This document shows positions 1 through 7,448 of a stretch of 21,098 nt of DNA, one piece after another (the first letter of the stretch is position 1; each line of letters begins with the position of its first letter). The translations under genes were made by a program, and so were the position numbers. Source of the stretch: Verrucomicrobiales bacterium (GTDB taxonomy: Bacteria > Verrucomicrobiota > Verrucomicrobiia > Verrucomicrobiales > DEV007); NCBI GenBank assembly GCA_002705125.1, contig PAHQ01000015.1, forward strand, positions 16,347 to 37,444. The letters are read 5' to 3'. The notes beneath the pieces were generated by a model. It had not been told where the DNA came from. It made no database searches and saw only the letters and a program-made list of their open reading frames with translations.

Positions 1-83
1 GAGATAATTCCAAGCACTAACAATAATTCAACAAGAGAGAACCCATTCGCTTTAATGTTGTTGTTGAAATTATTTATTCTCAT
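1..83 (-). CDS. Prepilin-like protein, N-terminal fragment
   Basis: Reading the minus strand from an ATG at 83-81 gives 27 codons that run off the window. The fragment has a short basic/polar leader, then a class III signal in which Gly14 is followed by FSLVELLLVLGII. That places the prepilin peptidase cut after Gly14 and Glu at mature position +5, followed by the start of the hydrophobic assembly helix. This pattern is typical of type IV pilins and type II pseudopilins. It follows the prepilin at 173-568 on the same strand, with a hairpin between them, so it may be expressed by read-through. Whether it is a major or minor subunit cannot be judged without the C-terminal part. Confidence 0.8.
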   Translation of the reverse strand, partial: MRINNFNNNIKANGFSLVELLLVLGII

Positions 84-117
84 ATTTGTCAGAATATATG
101 AATGCTTTTCATAAGAA

Positions 118-147
118 GGGTCTCTCAATTGCAAAATCGAGAGACCC
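118..147 (-). terminator. Hairpin after the prepilin gene (terminator or attenuator)
   Basis: A perfect 9-bp inverted repeat (GGGTCTCTC at 118-126 and GAGAGACCC at 139-147) encloses a 12-nt loop, 25 nt past the stop codon of the prepilin at 173-568. On the minus strand the stem is followed by TTCTTATG, an imperfect U-rich tail. It could be an intrinsic terminator or a leaky attenuator that lowers expression of the next prepilin relative to the first. Confidence 0.6.
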
Positions 148-172
148 TGAAATATCCTTTTATCGATTTGTT

Positions 173-568
173 TTACTTAGGAGCATAAACAATCATTTTG
201 GCTTGTGCGTCGTAACTAAGGTGCTGGGTTGCAGCCATCTTTTCTTCATTTGAAAGACTTGGCACTTTAAAGATTGTGCTATCAAAGCCTGAATCTTTAC
301 TACCTGTTAGACCGGGGCTAACAAGTTGATTTACAATGGTACTTACATTAGTTGAGGTACCTAGGTCCGCTCCAGCTGCTACGGCCGAGGCACATACAGA
401 GGCAAGATTTTGAGCATTGCGCTTTGCTTTACTATTATTTGCTTGGTCTGTAATATTTCCAATTGTCGGTACAGCAATAGCTGCAATGATTCCGATAACA
501 GCAATCACAACAAGCATTTCTACAAGGCTGAAGCCAGCCTTAACGTTTTTGACGATGTTCGTCTTCAT
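173..568 (-). CDS. Type IV prepilin / pseudopilin (likely main subunit)
   Basis: This 131-aa protein starts with a basic 12-residue leader ending in Gly12, then FSLVEMLVVIAVIGIIAAIA. The predicted cut is after Gly12, Glu17 is at mature +5, and a roughly 25-residue hydrophobic helix follows. The remaining 90 or so residues are small and rich in Ala, Ser and Asn, with a single Cys, so the disulfide loop of many type IVa pilins is absent. Size and layout fit a GspG/GspH-type or small major pilin that polymerises in the inner membrane. It has its own promoter (621-648), separate from the upstream assembly genes but built like that operon's promoter, which suggests a highly expressed structural subunit. 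ATG is at 568, with no clear Shine-Dalgarno. The exact pilin class cannot be fixed from sequence alone. Confidence 0.85.
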   Translation of the reverse strand: MKTNIVKNVKAGFSLVEMLVVIAVIGIIAAIAVPTIGNITDQANNSKAKRNAQNLASVCASAVAAGADLGTSTNVSTIVNQLVSPGLTGSKDSGFDSTIFKVPSLSNEEKMAATQHLSYDAQAKMIVYAPK

Positions 569-620
569 ATTTATTTTTTCTGTTAAGTTTGTTTCGTGCG
601 GCTTTTTATTGCCTTTGTTA

Positions 621-648
621 ATTTTATGGTATTTATATTATTTTGCAA
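621..648 (-). promoter_or_regulatory. Promoter of the small prepilin gene
   Basis: On the minus strand a -35-like TTGCAA (648-643) and a -10-like TAAAAT (626-621) are separated by 16 bp. Transcription would start near 614, leaving a leader of about 45 nt before the ATG at 568. The same arrangement (TTGCTA, 16 bp, TAAAAT) precedes the operon gene at 12424, and the surrounding bases are also conserved between the two sites. This is inferred by comparison of the two regions. Confidence 0.55.
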
Positions 649-668
649 ATTTATTTTATGGTATTTAT
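621..668. repeat. Paired direct repeat, 32-bp offset, in the prepilin promoter
   Basis: The 16-bp sequence ATTTTATGGTATTTAT occurs exactly at 621-636 and 653-668. One copy covers the -10 and part of the spacer; the other lies just upstream of the -35. A 32-bp offset is about three helical turns. A near-identical pair with the same offset lies at 12472-12524. Candidate binding sites for a regulator, or an AT-rich UP-like element. Confidence 0.6.
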
Positions 669-745
669 TGTTTGTATTATTTATATAAACAAAATATCAA
701 TGGTTCTTAGTAATTTTAAAAATACCTAAATAAGAAATTTTAAAA

Positions 746-2014
746 CTAATAATCAACTTTCAATTGAGAAGATGGCAGACTCTTAGCTGATGAATCCGGT
801 AACATATGTTCGCCTAGATTGAAGATGGGAGAATAAATAGCATAAATCAAAAAACCAACCAAAGCTCCTAGAATAACTATAGTTACTGGTTCAAGAACCT
901 TATCGATTTGATTGGCAGTGGTATCCAATTCCTCTTCATAATCATCAGCGATCTCTTCAAGCATATCAGTTGCAGACCCAGTCTCAGAAGCAATTTCCAT
1001 AACCCCACATACATTCCGTCCATCTTCACCCAACCAATGCGATTCCATTAAGAAACTTTCTGAAAAACCCATCCCATCATTAACATGACTTCTCACTCTG
1101 GAAAAGAATTCTTTGTGATAAATATGCGGAGCACTTGCTGATGTGATTTCCAAGCTTTTAGAAATTCTTACTCCAGATTCAAGCAACAGAGAAAGGCATC
1201 GAAATGAAACTGCTGATGAAGATTTTCTGACAATTCCTCCAACTATTGGTATCAATGCGAATATTTTTTGTACGAATGGTTGTTTGGTAATTTTTGACCA
1301 ATTCTTTATAAGCACTGAAAATAAAGTAACGGGAAATAATAAAACGTAAGGTTTAGCGATCAACAAATCTGATATTTTCATCATCATTATTGTAGCGCTA
1401 GGAAGGTTAGCACCAAGATCTCCGTAGAGCTTAGAAACAGCTGGAACTAAAGTATAGCTCATTGTTATAATAACACCAATTCCCATAGTGATAACGATTC
1501 CAGGATAAATCATACCCTTCTTAAGTTTATTTAATATTTTCAATGTTTTCTTTGAAGATTTACCAATTTCAGAAAAAATCTCCGGAAGCCTCCCAGATTC
1601 TTCCCCAGCTGTTACCAACGCAATAATTTCAGGACCGAATTCGGTTGGAAATTTATTGAGTGCATCGCTAACTTTCTCACCAATCGAAATCTGATATGAA
1701 ACTTCAGCAATGATACCTCTGTAAGCCGGAGATTTTACTCTATTTGCCTGTAATTCAAAACTTTTGGACATCGTAATATTACGATGAAGGCAACGAGCAA
1801 CTCCAGCAAAAAGAACAGCTCTATCTTCCACATTACCTTTCCTTGTCGTGAGTCTGTGAACAACTTCATCCAATCCACTAATTGTAGATACTTTAGCTCT
1901 CTCATTTGCCGCCCTTCCTGATCCGGAAACAGCTTTATCATCATCATCTGTATCGACGATTAGAAAACTAGTCCTTCCTGTATTCGTATTTGCTAGTGCA
2001 ACTTTCTTAAGCAT
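746..2014 (-). CDS. gspF: GspF/PilC-family inner-membrane platform protein
   Basis: This 422-aa polytopic protein is the inner-membrane platform of type II secretion and type IV pilus machines, which couples the cytoplasmic ATPase to pilin assembly. Two copies of the T2SSF domain are visible, at about 65-190 and 268-398. Each has the family signature after its first helices: GEESGRLPEIF at 137-147 and ASETGSATDML at 342-352. Likely membrane segments are about 170-192, 219-236 and 373-396, the usual three. The first 60 residues are polar and acidic (a DTDDDD run at 21-26) and look like a lineage-specific extension. It follows the GspI-like gene by 12 nt and appears to be the last gene of the operon, before the separately promoted prepilin. 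The family call is secure. Whether it serves a pilus or a secretion pseudopilus is not decided by sequence. Confidence 0.93.
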   Translation of the reverse strand: MLKKVALANTNTGRTSFLIVDTDDDDKAVSGSGRAANERAKVSTISGLDEVVHRLTTRKGNVEDRAVLFAGVARCLHRNITMSKSFELQANRVKSPAYRGIIAEVSYQISIGEKVSDALNKFPTEFGPEIIALVTAGEESGRLPEIFSEIGKSSKKTLKILNKLKKGMIYPGIVITMGIGVIITMSYTLVPAVSKLYGDLGANLPSATIMMMKISDLLIAKPYVLLFPVTLFSVLIKNWSKITKQPFVQKIFALIPIVGGIVRKSSSAVSFRCLSLLLESGVRISKSLEITSASAPHIYHKEFFSRVRSHVNDGMGFSESFLMESHWLGEDGRNVCGVMEIASETGSATDMLEEIADDYEEELDTTANQIDKVLEPVTIVILGALVGFLIYAIYSPIFNLGEHMLPDSSAKSLPSSQLKVDY

Positions 2015-2026
2015 AATATAAAATTT

Positions 2027-2416
2027 TCAATCAAGTTTAGTAATAGGACGATAGACTTCAATTAGAGGCAAATCCCTTCCGGAATTTTTGATTTGAACAC
2101 TCACAAATGCAGCCTCAATTTCAACATCATTAATGTTAACCTTATAAGGATTAGTTAAATTCAATTCTAATTCTCTTTTATCTAATGGTAATAGATTAAT
2201 GATTTCTCCGGGCTCAAGTCCAAGGTAATACAACTTGGCTGCATTCTCTTGTAAGCAATAAGCTCGAGCTAACTTTCTCGTACTCTCTTCTTGCAAAAGC
2301 GTCCCATGACTCAAAGAGAGAATTGCACCGATAGCCATCAAGAGAATTCCGCTTGCTGCTAAGACTTCAATTAAACTATATGCACGACAGGTTATTTTTT
2401 TTATCCCAAAAATCAT
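2027..2416 (-). CDS. GspI/PilV-like minor pseudopilin
   Basis: This 129-aa protein carries a class III prepilin signal: a leader ending in Ala12, then YSLIEVLAASGILLMAIGAI, with Glu17 at mature +5. Ala rather than Gly sits before the predicted cut. The segment EVLAAxxIL followed by a short polar domain is typical of GspI/PilV-type minor pseudopilins, and the size (about 120-130 aa) agrees. It starts 2 nt after the 472-aa GspK-like gene and 12 nt before gspF, so translation is probably coupled. Together with the J-like and K-like neighbours it would make up an I-J-K tip complex that primes pilus or pseudopilus assembly; that role is inferred from family and position. Confidence 0.75.
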   Translation of the reverse strand: MIFGIKKITCRAYSLIEVLAASGILLMAIGAILSLSHGTLLQEESTRKLARAYCLQENAAKLYYLGLEPGEIINLLPLDKRELELNLTNPYKVNINDVEIEAAFVSVQIKNSGRDLPLIEVYRPITKLD

Positions 2417-2418
2417 TC

Positions 2419-3837
2419 CTAATTGTTTTTTCTAAAACTTTCAAGCCAAGCTGTCCTAGGAGCAAGGTATTCAAGAAAGCCTGAGGAGGATTCCCTCTTT
2501 ATAACTAATCGTTTTCCTCTGTCATTAGACCATTCAAATGATCGGTCAGTTGATATTCCTCCTATCAAATTGAAATCTCCCTGAGAAATATCATCATTGG
2601 TTGCAATCAGGTGTACATTTTCTGCAACCAAAATCATTCTCCAGATAGTTTTACTGCTTTTATCGGTGAAAGCATAATCAACAGGATAAGAGGCCAATTC
2701 GATGCTCTTCTTTACACATACAACCAATCTTCTCATATTTTTCCCATGAAATCTTATCTTGTTAAGATTAAAAAAAGATCCAGCTGAATCATTCATAATA
2801 ATAACCACTGCTGGCAATTGATCGGCTCTGCTAAAAACAAATTCTGACTGTCCATTAAAGTGCAATTCTTTGACATTCCCTTCAATAATCACATTAGTTA
2901 GAAAAGGTGAGCCTAGATCCACTCTAATAATACCATTACCATCACTGGTTACGCCTCTACCTCTGTTATAAACAGCCCGACCATTCACTTTAACATTCGC
3001 CAATTCATCTACAATATTCGTAACCGACCATGGCGCAGATTTTTTGGGATCTATAACATCTAAAACACCTGAGTATGAGGACCCTTCCGTATCAATTCCA
3101 CTAGTATGTGCCTTAATGGGAAAGTTTAGTGGTGCAATAAACTCATCTTGGAGATTTTTTATAGGTTGCACGTTTTCCCCATTTCTCATTCCAGCGATCA
3201 CGTAACTCTTAGTTTTTATTTTTTCACCTATATTCAATTTTGATGGATTCCAAAGAACAGAATTCCCATCGACATAAATATTACCAAATAAATTTCGTTT
3301 TAAATTCCATGAATTTATTGGCCTATGCATGATCAATATGTCCCCACTTAGAATAGGAGAACGACTTCTAAGATAATAGTTTCTAGGAAAGTGATTGGGG
3401 CCTTCTCCGAAATTCATGTTACTTGAATTTCTTCTTTTAGTAAAAATTGACGCTAAGACAGATGACTGAAAGCCGCCTCCATTGCCTTGACCGATTCGCA
3501 GGTACTTTTCTGGATTCACTTTAGACAAGAACGTTGATCCATTAGTTCCCCTTACTATGGCAACATCATTTTTATTCGGAACTCTATATAGCTTAAATGT
3601 CCTCTTATCAGAGTTTAAACAGTTATCATAAATCGACTGCTTGATGATGGATTCAGTATTAAGCTTTGATATTTTATGCGAAATTTGAAATTCATAATTT
3701 CTTACTTGTTCAGACCTAGCAGAGAGAATAGAAACCCATGCTGTTATACCAATCGTTCCGAAAGCCATCACCATCAGTCCCATGAGTATGGTTGCTCCTG
3801 AAACTTTGGACCGATTTTTATATCCTTTAAAACGCAT
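2419..3837 (-). CDS. Large GspK/PilX-like minor pseudopilin without Glu+5
   Basis: This 472-aa protein has a basic N-terminus, then GATILMGLMVMAFGTIGITA (14-33), a hydrophobic helix preceded by Gly14. If prepilin peptidase cuts after Gly14, mature position 5 is Met19, not Glu. Loss of Glu+5 together with a large ectodomain is the hallmark of GspK and PilX-type tip subunits. The remaining 430 residues match no family I recognise. They contain many short hydrophobic beta-like stretches (for example around 300-370), suggesting a beta-rich exported domain. It lies between the GspJ/PilW-like gene (12-nt gap) and the GspI-like gene (2-nt gap), the usual position for such a subunit. The N-terminal reading is fairly firm. 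The K-like role is inferred, and the protein is longer than a typical GspK (about 300-330 aa). Confidence 0.6.
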   Translation of the reverse strand: MRFKGYKNRSKVSGATILMGLMVMAFGTIGITAWVSILSARSEQVRNYEFQISHKISKLNTESIIKQSIYDNCLNSDKRTFKLYRVPNKNDVAIVRGTNGSTFLSKVNPEKYLRIGQGNGGGFQSSVLASIFTKRRNSSNMNFGEGPNHFPRNYYLRSRSPILSGDILIMHRPINSWNLKRNLFGNIYVDGNSVLWNPSKLNIGEKIKTKSYVIAGMRNGENVQPIKNLQDEFIAPLNFPIKAHTSGIDTEGSSYSGVLDVIDPKKSAPWSVTNIVDELANVKVNGRAVYNRGRGVTSDGNGIIRVDLGSPFLTNVIIEGNVKELHFNGQSEFVFSRADQLPAVVIIMNDSAGSFFNLNKIRFHGKNMRRLVVCVKKSIELASYPVDYAFTDKSSKTIWRMILVAENVHLIATNDDISQGDFNLIGGISTDRSFEWSNDRGKRLVIKRESSSGFLEYLAPRTAWLESFRKNN

Positions 3838-3849
3838 AAATAAAAAAAA

Positions 3850-4803
3850 TCAAAGTGATGGAGACAGAGGTACAGTGAAAAAATAATTACTGCTATACGC
3901 TAATTTACCATAGCGTAATTCATCATTCGCATTAGAACTTCCTGAACTTATCCCGCCCGAATGTGAAAGTAGTGATCTATTTCCAAATTCAAATGTTGGA
4001 TCCGGCCACCATATAAAATAAAACGGCATCTCTCTGGCCATTTTGAATTTTTCAAACTCTTCCTCTTTAAGTATTCTTCTAGTCCTTTTTTCATAAAAGG
4101 AAAAGATGGATGCAAATGATTCTTCAAGAATAACTTCCGGATAGAAAACATCATAATAGTCCGTAAGTTGGTTCCAAGAATACCTCTTCACACTTGCATA
4201 GGTTCCCTCAGGTGATGTCGTCCTATGAAAATCTATATCATAAACAGCTCGAACCGCTATAAATCCACTAAATCCACTACTCGTTAATATAAATATTGAG
4301 CCATTCTTAAATTGAGACACTCCCCTCCATGATTTAAAGACCGATTGACTTTGCGTCATTACACTCCCCAAATGATTTCTAAATGCCTCCGGGGAGTCTA
4401 GGGTTCTTGCGTCTATATCGTTATCAAGAGGTATGTAAACTGGCCTTATTGTGTTTACACTATCCCTGGCCAAGCAAAAGACTGCAGAAGAATCAGTAAT
4501 ATCGTCATTAAATTTGGATTTGAGTCTATCTGCAGATGCTGCCCTACCATAGTTAGGAGCATTATAGCTGTTAACGGATTCACTATTTATATTGTAGTAT
4601 GCCTTAGCTGCTTTATGCCCAATATTAACCTTAATAAAATTAGATTTTTGTTTTTGTAAACTGGACCCAATTGAACTCATTATCAAAGCTACCCCTGTGA
4701 TCAGGCATGCCGATATAGAAGACGCAATCATCACCTCGGTTAAAGAGAATGCATGAGTGTTTTTTGATGTACCCTTTGGGTTATAAAGATAGTTACCTGT
4801 CAT
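3850..4803 (-). CDS. GspJ/PilW-like minor pseudopilin
   Basis: This 317-aa protein begins with an 18-residue leader ending in Ala18, then FSLTEVMIASSISACLITGV, with Glu23 at mature +5 and one long hydrophobic helix. TEVMIA followed by a larger variable domain is characteristic of GspJ/PilW-like minor pseudopilins. The C-terminal 270 residues are aromatic-rich and otherwise unrecognised. The start overlaps the end of the PilP-like gene by 11 nt, indicating translational coupling, and the K-like gene follows after 12 nt. It probably sits near the tip of the filament with the I- and K-like subunits. Confidence is high for a prepilin and moderate for the J/W class. Confidence 0.72.
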   Translation of the reverse strand: MTGNYLYNPKGTSKNTHAFSLTEVMIASSISACLITGVALIMSSIGSSLQKQKSNFIKVNIGHKAAKAYYNINSESVNSYNAPNYGRAASADRLKSKFNDDITDSSAVFCLARDSVNTIRPVYIPLDNDIDARTLDSPEAFRNHLGSVMTQSQSVFKSWRGVSQFKNGSIFILTSSGFSGFIAVRAVYDIDFHRTTSPEGTYASVKRYSWNQLTDYYDVFYPEVILEESFASIFSFYEKRTRRILKEEEFEKFKMAREMPFYFIWWPDPTFEFGNRSLLSHSGGISSGSSNANDELRYGKLAYSSNYFFTVPLSPSL

Positions 4804-5398
4804 CTCTATCTTTCTCCGATTTTTTATTTATGTATATAAGCTTTGAATCTAAAGGAAGACTTTTAGAGAATGCTGAGGGTAGCTCTACTCCGACCTTTGG
4901 TTCCAATTCAATTGGAATTGTCATAACTCGTGGCTTATCTGCTTCTTCATCTCCTACCCATGTTATTTGTACTTTTGATGATGTTATCTCTGTCACTTTC
5001 AAGTCATCTGTCTGATCGTTAATTAACCTTGGTAAAATTTTTCCTTTCTCTAAAATTAAACCACCGAGTTGAACTTTATAAGAATTAGCTCCTCTTGATA
5101 TTCCATTAACAACAAGAGAATCCAAAATTGAGCGTATTTTAGTTTCCTCTGAATAAGAACTATTAGCCCCCTCTTCTATATCAATGTCATTTTTGGATAT
5201 AACAAATGGATTTCTCTCTTCATCAGTGAGAGTGAACTCCAATATCCGTTCTTTTTTTTGTTTTGGTAAAATTCCCAAATTACTTTTCTGCTCATTCATT
5301 TGATCTGGAAAAAATAAATCTTCCCCATTCGAATGATCTAAAAATACGATCACTAAACTTAATGAAACGGATAAGTTAAATATTAGAAATTTTTTCAT
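4793..5398 (-). CDS. PilP/GspC-like exported protein
   Basis: This 201-aa protein has a signal-peptide-like N-terminus (MKKFLIFNLSVSLSLVIVF), with no lipobox Cys, unlike many PilP lipoproteins. After a polar linker, residues about 90-165 form short beta-strand-like segments: SLVVNGISRG, then YKVQLGGLILEKGKILPRL, then KVTEITSSKVQITW. This succession (a self-referring strand, a 'loaded quantity' strand, then a turn giving meaning to the context) is the pattern of the PilP/GspC homology region that contacts the secretin. It directly follows the PilO-like gene (2-nt gap), as PilP does in pilMNOPQ operons. No secretin gene follows here. The family is inferred from pattern plus gene order; it should be read as PilP-like, not proven. 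Confidence 0.5.
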   Translation of the reverse strand: MKKFLIFNLSVSLSLVIVFLDHSNGEDLFFPDQMNEQKSNLGILPKQKKERILEFTLTDEERNPFVISKNDIDIEEGANSSYSEETKIRSILDSLVVNGISRGANSYKVQLGGLILEKGKILPRLINDQTDDLKVTEITSSKVQITWVGDEEADKPRVMTIPIELEPKVGVELPSAFSKSLPLDSKLIYINKKSEKDRDDR

Positions 5399-5400
5399 TT

Positions 5401-5961
5401 TTATGTCTTATTAACTTTTCTCTCTTTGACCTTAACAATTGGTAAGTCTATCGAAAGGTCCATCTTAAGATCATTTCCTGATTGCCCTTTAGTTAATTTG
5501 CAACTTGAAACACGTGCGGAAGGCACACTCGACTCAAGTTTCGCTAACCAGTTGAAAACTTTTACGTAGTCATCCTCAAGAACGATTTGAGCATTCAACA
5601 TTTGAGGAATCGCTAAACCATTTTCACGTTCAACCGTATCAAAGGTTTGAGAAATCGTAATGATTTTTGCTTGTTTGATCTTCATATTAATAAAAGCTTC
5701 CCCAAACTGAGCGCTTTTAATTTGATTAATATAAGGATCCCATTGACTTAAGTATTTTCTCACTACTTCTGTCTTTCTTTTGAGTATAACCATCTTTCTT
5801 TGTTCTGCAGTCCTAGCAATCACTGCACTGTCATAAGATGACCTGGAAATGACCTCTGAATCATTAGCTGCTTTCAATTTCTCATAAGATACATTTGTCC
5901 ACTGCATCATTAAGACTATGAGCCCCCCAACAACTGCACATGATATATGTTTATTATTCAT
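5401..5961 (-). CDS. PilO-like inner-membrane alignment protein
   Basis: This 186-aa protein has one N-terminal membrane helix (about 6-21), then a charged, helical stretch (about 25-85) that could form a coiled coil, then a compact alpha/beta domain at about 95-180. This bitopic layout is that of PilO/GspM proteins, which pair with PilN in the periplasm and link the cytoplasmic PilM to the outer-membrane part of the machine. The domain segment QIVLEDDYVKVFNWLAKLES resembles the strand-helix of PilO ferredoxin-like folds, where an equivalent FxxL motif is common. The start overlaps the PilN-like gene by 8 nt. Direct sequence similarity is low, so the call rests on topology, size and gene order. 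Confidence 0.6.
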   Translation of the reverse strand: MNNKHISCAVVGGLIVLMMQWTNVSYEKLKAANDSEVISRSSYDSAVIARTAEQRKMVILKRKTEVVRKYLSQWDPYINQIKSAQFGEAFINMKIKQAKIITISQTFDTVERENGLAIPQMLNAQIVLEDDYVKVFNWLAKLESSVPSARVSSCKLTKGQSGNDLKMDLSIDLPIVKVKERKVNKT

Positions 5962-6550
5962 AATTAGTCGTTAACTCTTCACTTATAGAGTAATTATTCT
6001 GTGGGATAAGAGTTGCCTGGTAATTCACCTTGCCTCCCTGTTCTGAACTTTGATTTGCAGAATAGGCCCTATATCCAACTGTATTTATTGCAGAAAGTGT
6101 ATCATCTAATTGTTTCTGTCCTCCGTTTATAAAGCTTAATTGAATTAAAATTTGGTGAGGATTATTTTTGTCTTTATATAATAACAACTCCTCTATCGAG
6201 CTCTTTGGCCCCATACTTCTTGACACACTTAATGCCAAAGGTTGCATCTGCATTGACCCCTCAACCCATTTATGAATTTCTTGAGCTTGTTGTTCTTCTT
6301 TCTTGATGAGATTAATAGTCACTTCAGTTTGTTTTTTTTGAACGACCTCACTTTCAGCTCTTTGTTTCCAGTCTGTAGACGAGGCATCAGCTTCTTTTAT
6401 TTTTAAAAAGAATAAAACATTTAAAAAGACTGCTCCTATCAAAGAAATAAAAAATAAAATTGGAACAATAATCAAAATTTTCGGTAACGGCTTTGTTAGG
6501 TCCTGACGCCCCGTCTTTAAATCATGTAAAAATTTTTCGTGTTGACTCAT
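5954..6550 (-). CDS. PilN-like inner-membrane alignment protein
   Basis: This 198-aa protein has a cytoplasmic N-terminus of about 22 residues, one strong membrane helix (about 23-49), a helical Lys/Glu/Gln-rich segment (about 50-95) and a C-terminal alpha/beta domain (about 105-190). That is the PilN/GspL-C layout. The canonical PilN INLLP motif, which docks into PilM, is absent; the N-terminus reads MSQHEKFLHDLKTGRQ instead. It lies 1 nt after the PilM-like gene and overlaps the PilO-like gene by 8 nt, the conserved pilMNO order. The call depends on topology and order more than on residue identity. Confidence 0.6.
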   Translation of the reverse strand: MSQHEKFLHDLKTGRQDLTKPLPKILIIVPILFFISLIGAVFLNVLFFLKIKEADASSTDWKQRAESEVVQKKQTEVTINLIKKEEQQAQEIHKWVEGSMQMQPLALSVSRSMGPKSSIEELLLYKDKNNPHQILIQLSFINGGQKQLDDTLSAINTVGYRAYSANQSSEQGGKVNYQATLIPQNNYSISEELTTNYE

Positions 6551-6551
6551 T

Positions 6552-7445
6552 CTATTTTTTACTCATTAAATTCCAAAGAGAATTGATACTACTAATGTCG
6601 TTAATTTTCATGTCAGGAGAGACTTCATTTAATATCTCTTTTATGTATTTGCTCCCCTCGTCACCACTAAAAACTATCTGGTCTTCACTTTTCATATCCT
6701 CAATTATAGGAAGTATAATTTTTCTTAGAGGCTCAATATTTTTTCCCTTATGAAGAGAAACCCTAGATCTCATTTCCATCCATTTTTCCCCCTCCATCCT
6801 AAGAATACATATGGAACCATAACATGAGATCACATTTAGAATATTTCCTAAATCTTTTTTGGGTTTATTACTTTTAAACTCCTCACGTGCTTTCTCTATC
6901 TGCTCTAATGATGCCGACAACATAGAAAAAACACCGCAACAAATTCGCCCTACTTTTAATCCGAAGCGGCCTAGTAAAGATTCTACCTCTTTGATATATG
7001 CTTCATCAACCGATAGTAAAACACTACTGTTCGATTCAGAATTATGTTTCAGAGAATACCTCTTACCTCGTTCAGCCTTAGAACCCAAAACCGCTCTAGG
7101 AGTTGACCTTAAAACATCAAATCCAGAGTCTTTTCTCATCAAGTTCGTCTCTAGGCTAATAACGTACCTTTGGTTAATCGACACACAGCACCAACCCCCA
7201 TCTGATAATTCTAAAAATTCTGATGCCATATCCTCAAGAACGTCTTGAAGAGCCCCAGGAACAAATTCACTAACTGACAACATACCATTCTTATCCATCG
7301 ATTTCCAGGTAACCCCTTCACGCGCAATACTAAGAAAAAGAGACTTTCTTTTCTTAAATCTCTTCTCCCAAGTAAAAGAACAATCGTCAGGATCAGGTCT
7401 AAATGCAGCCAAACTTAAAACTTTTGTAACTTCCGAAAATTTCAT
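6552..7445 (-). CDS. PilM-like cytoplasmic protein, degenerate actin-like fold
   Basis: This 297-aa protein has no signal peptide or membrane helix. Residues 141-180 (SVLLSVDEAYIKEVESLLGR, then FGLKVGRICCGVFSMLSAS) match the PilM pattern in which a strand and helix are followed by 'AGLK...VDxEPFALxRA'. PilM is an actin/FtsA-like cytoplasmic ring component that binds the PilN N-terminus. The first phosphate motif of the family (IDIGxSSIK-like) should lie near 36-50, but here it reads LFLSIAREGVTW, without the Asp and Gly. The second loop near 203-215 is also altered, so ATP binding looks unlikely. It starts 3 nt after the ATPase gene and precedes the PilN-like gene by 1 nt. PilM-like is the best reading; a GspL cytoplasmic domain is the alternative. 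Confidence 0.6.
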   Translation of the reverse strand: MKFSEVTKVLSLAAFRPDPDDCSFTWEKRFKKRKSLFLSIAREGVTWKSMDKNGMLSVSEFVPGALQDVLEDMASEFLELSDGGWCCVSINQRYVISLETNLMRKDSGFDVLRSTPRAVLGSKAERGKRYSLKHNSESNSSVLLSVDEAYIKEVESLLGRFGLKVGRICCGVFSMLSASLEQIEKAREEFKSNKPKKDLGNILNVISCYGSICILRMEGEKWMEMRSRVSLHKGKNIEPLRKIILPIIEDMKSEDQIVFSGDEGSKYIKEILNEVSPDMKINDISSINSLWNLMSKK

Positions 7446-7448
7446 TTT

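Noticed and set aside
417..710. Open frame of 97 codons on the plus strand with several hydrophobic stretches
   Set aside because: It lies antisense to the small prepilin's signal region and across its promoter. The hydrophobicity is the complement of AT-rich DNA, and no start signal or homology supports it.
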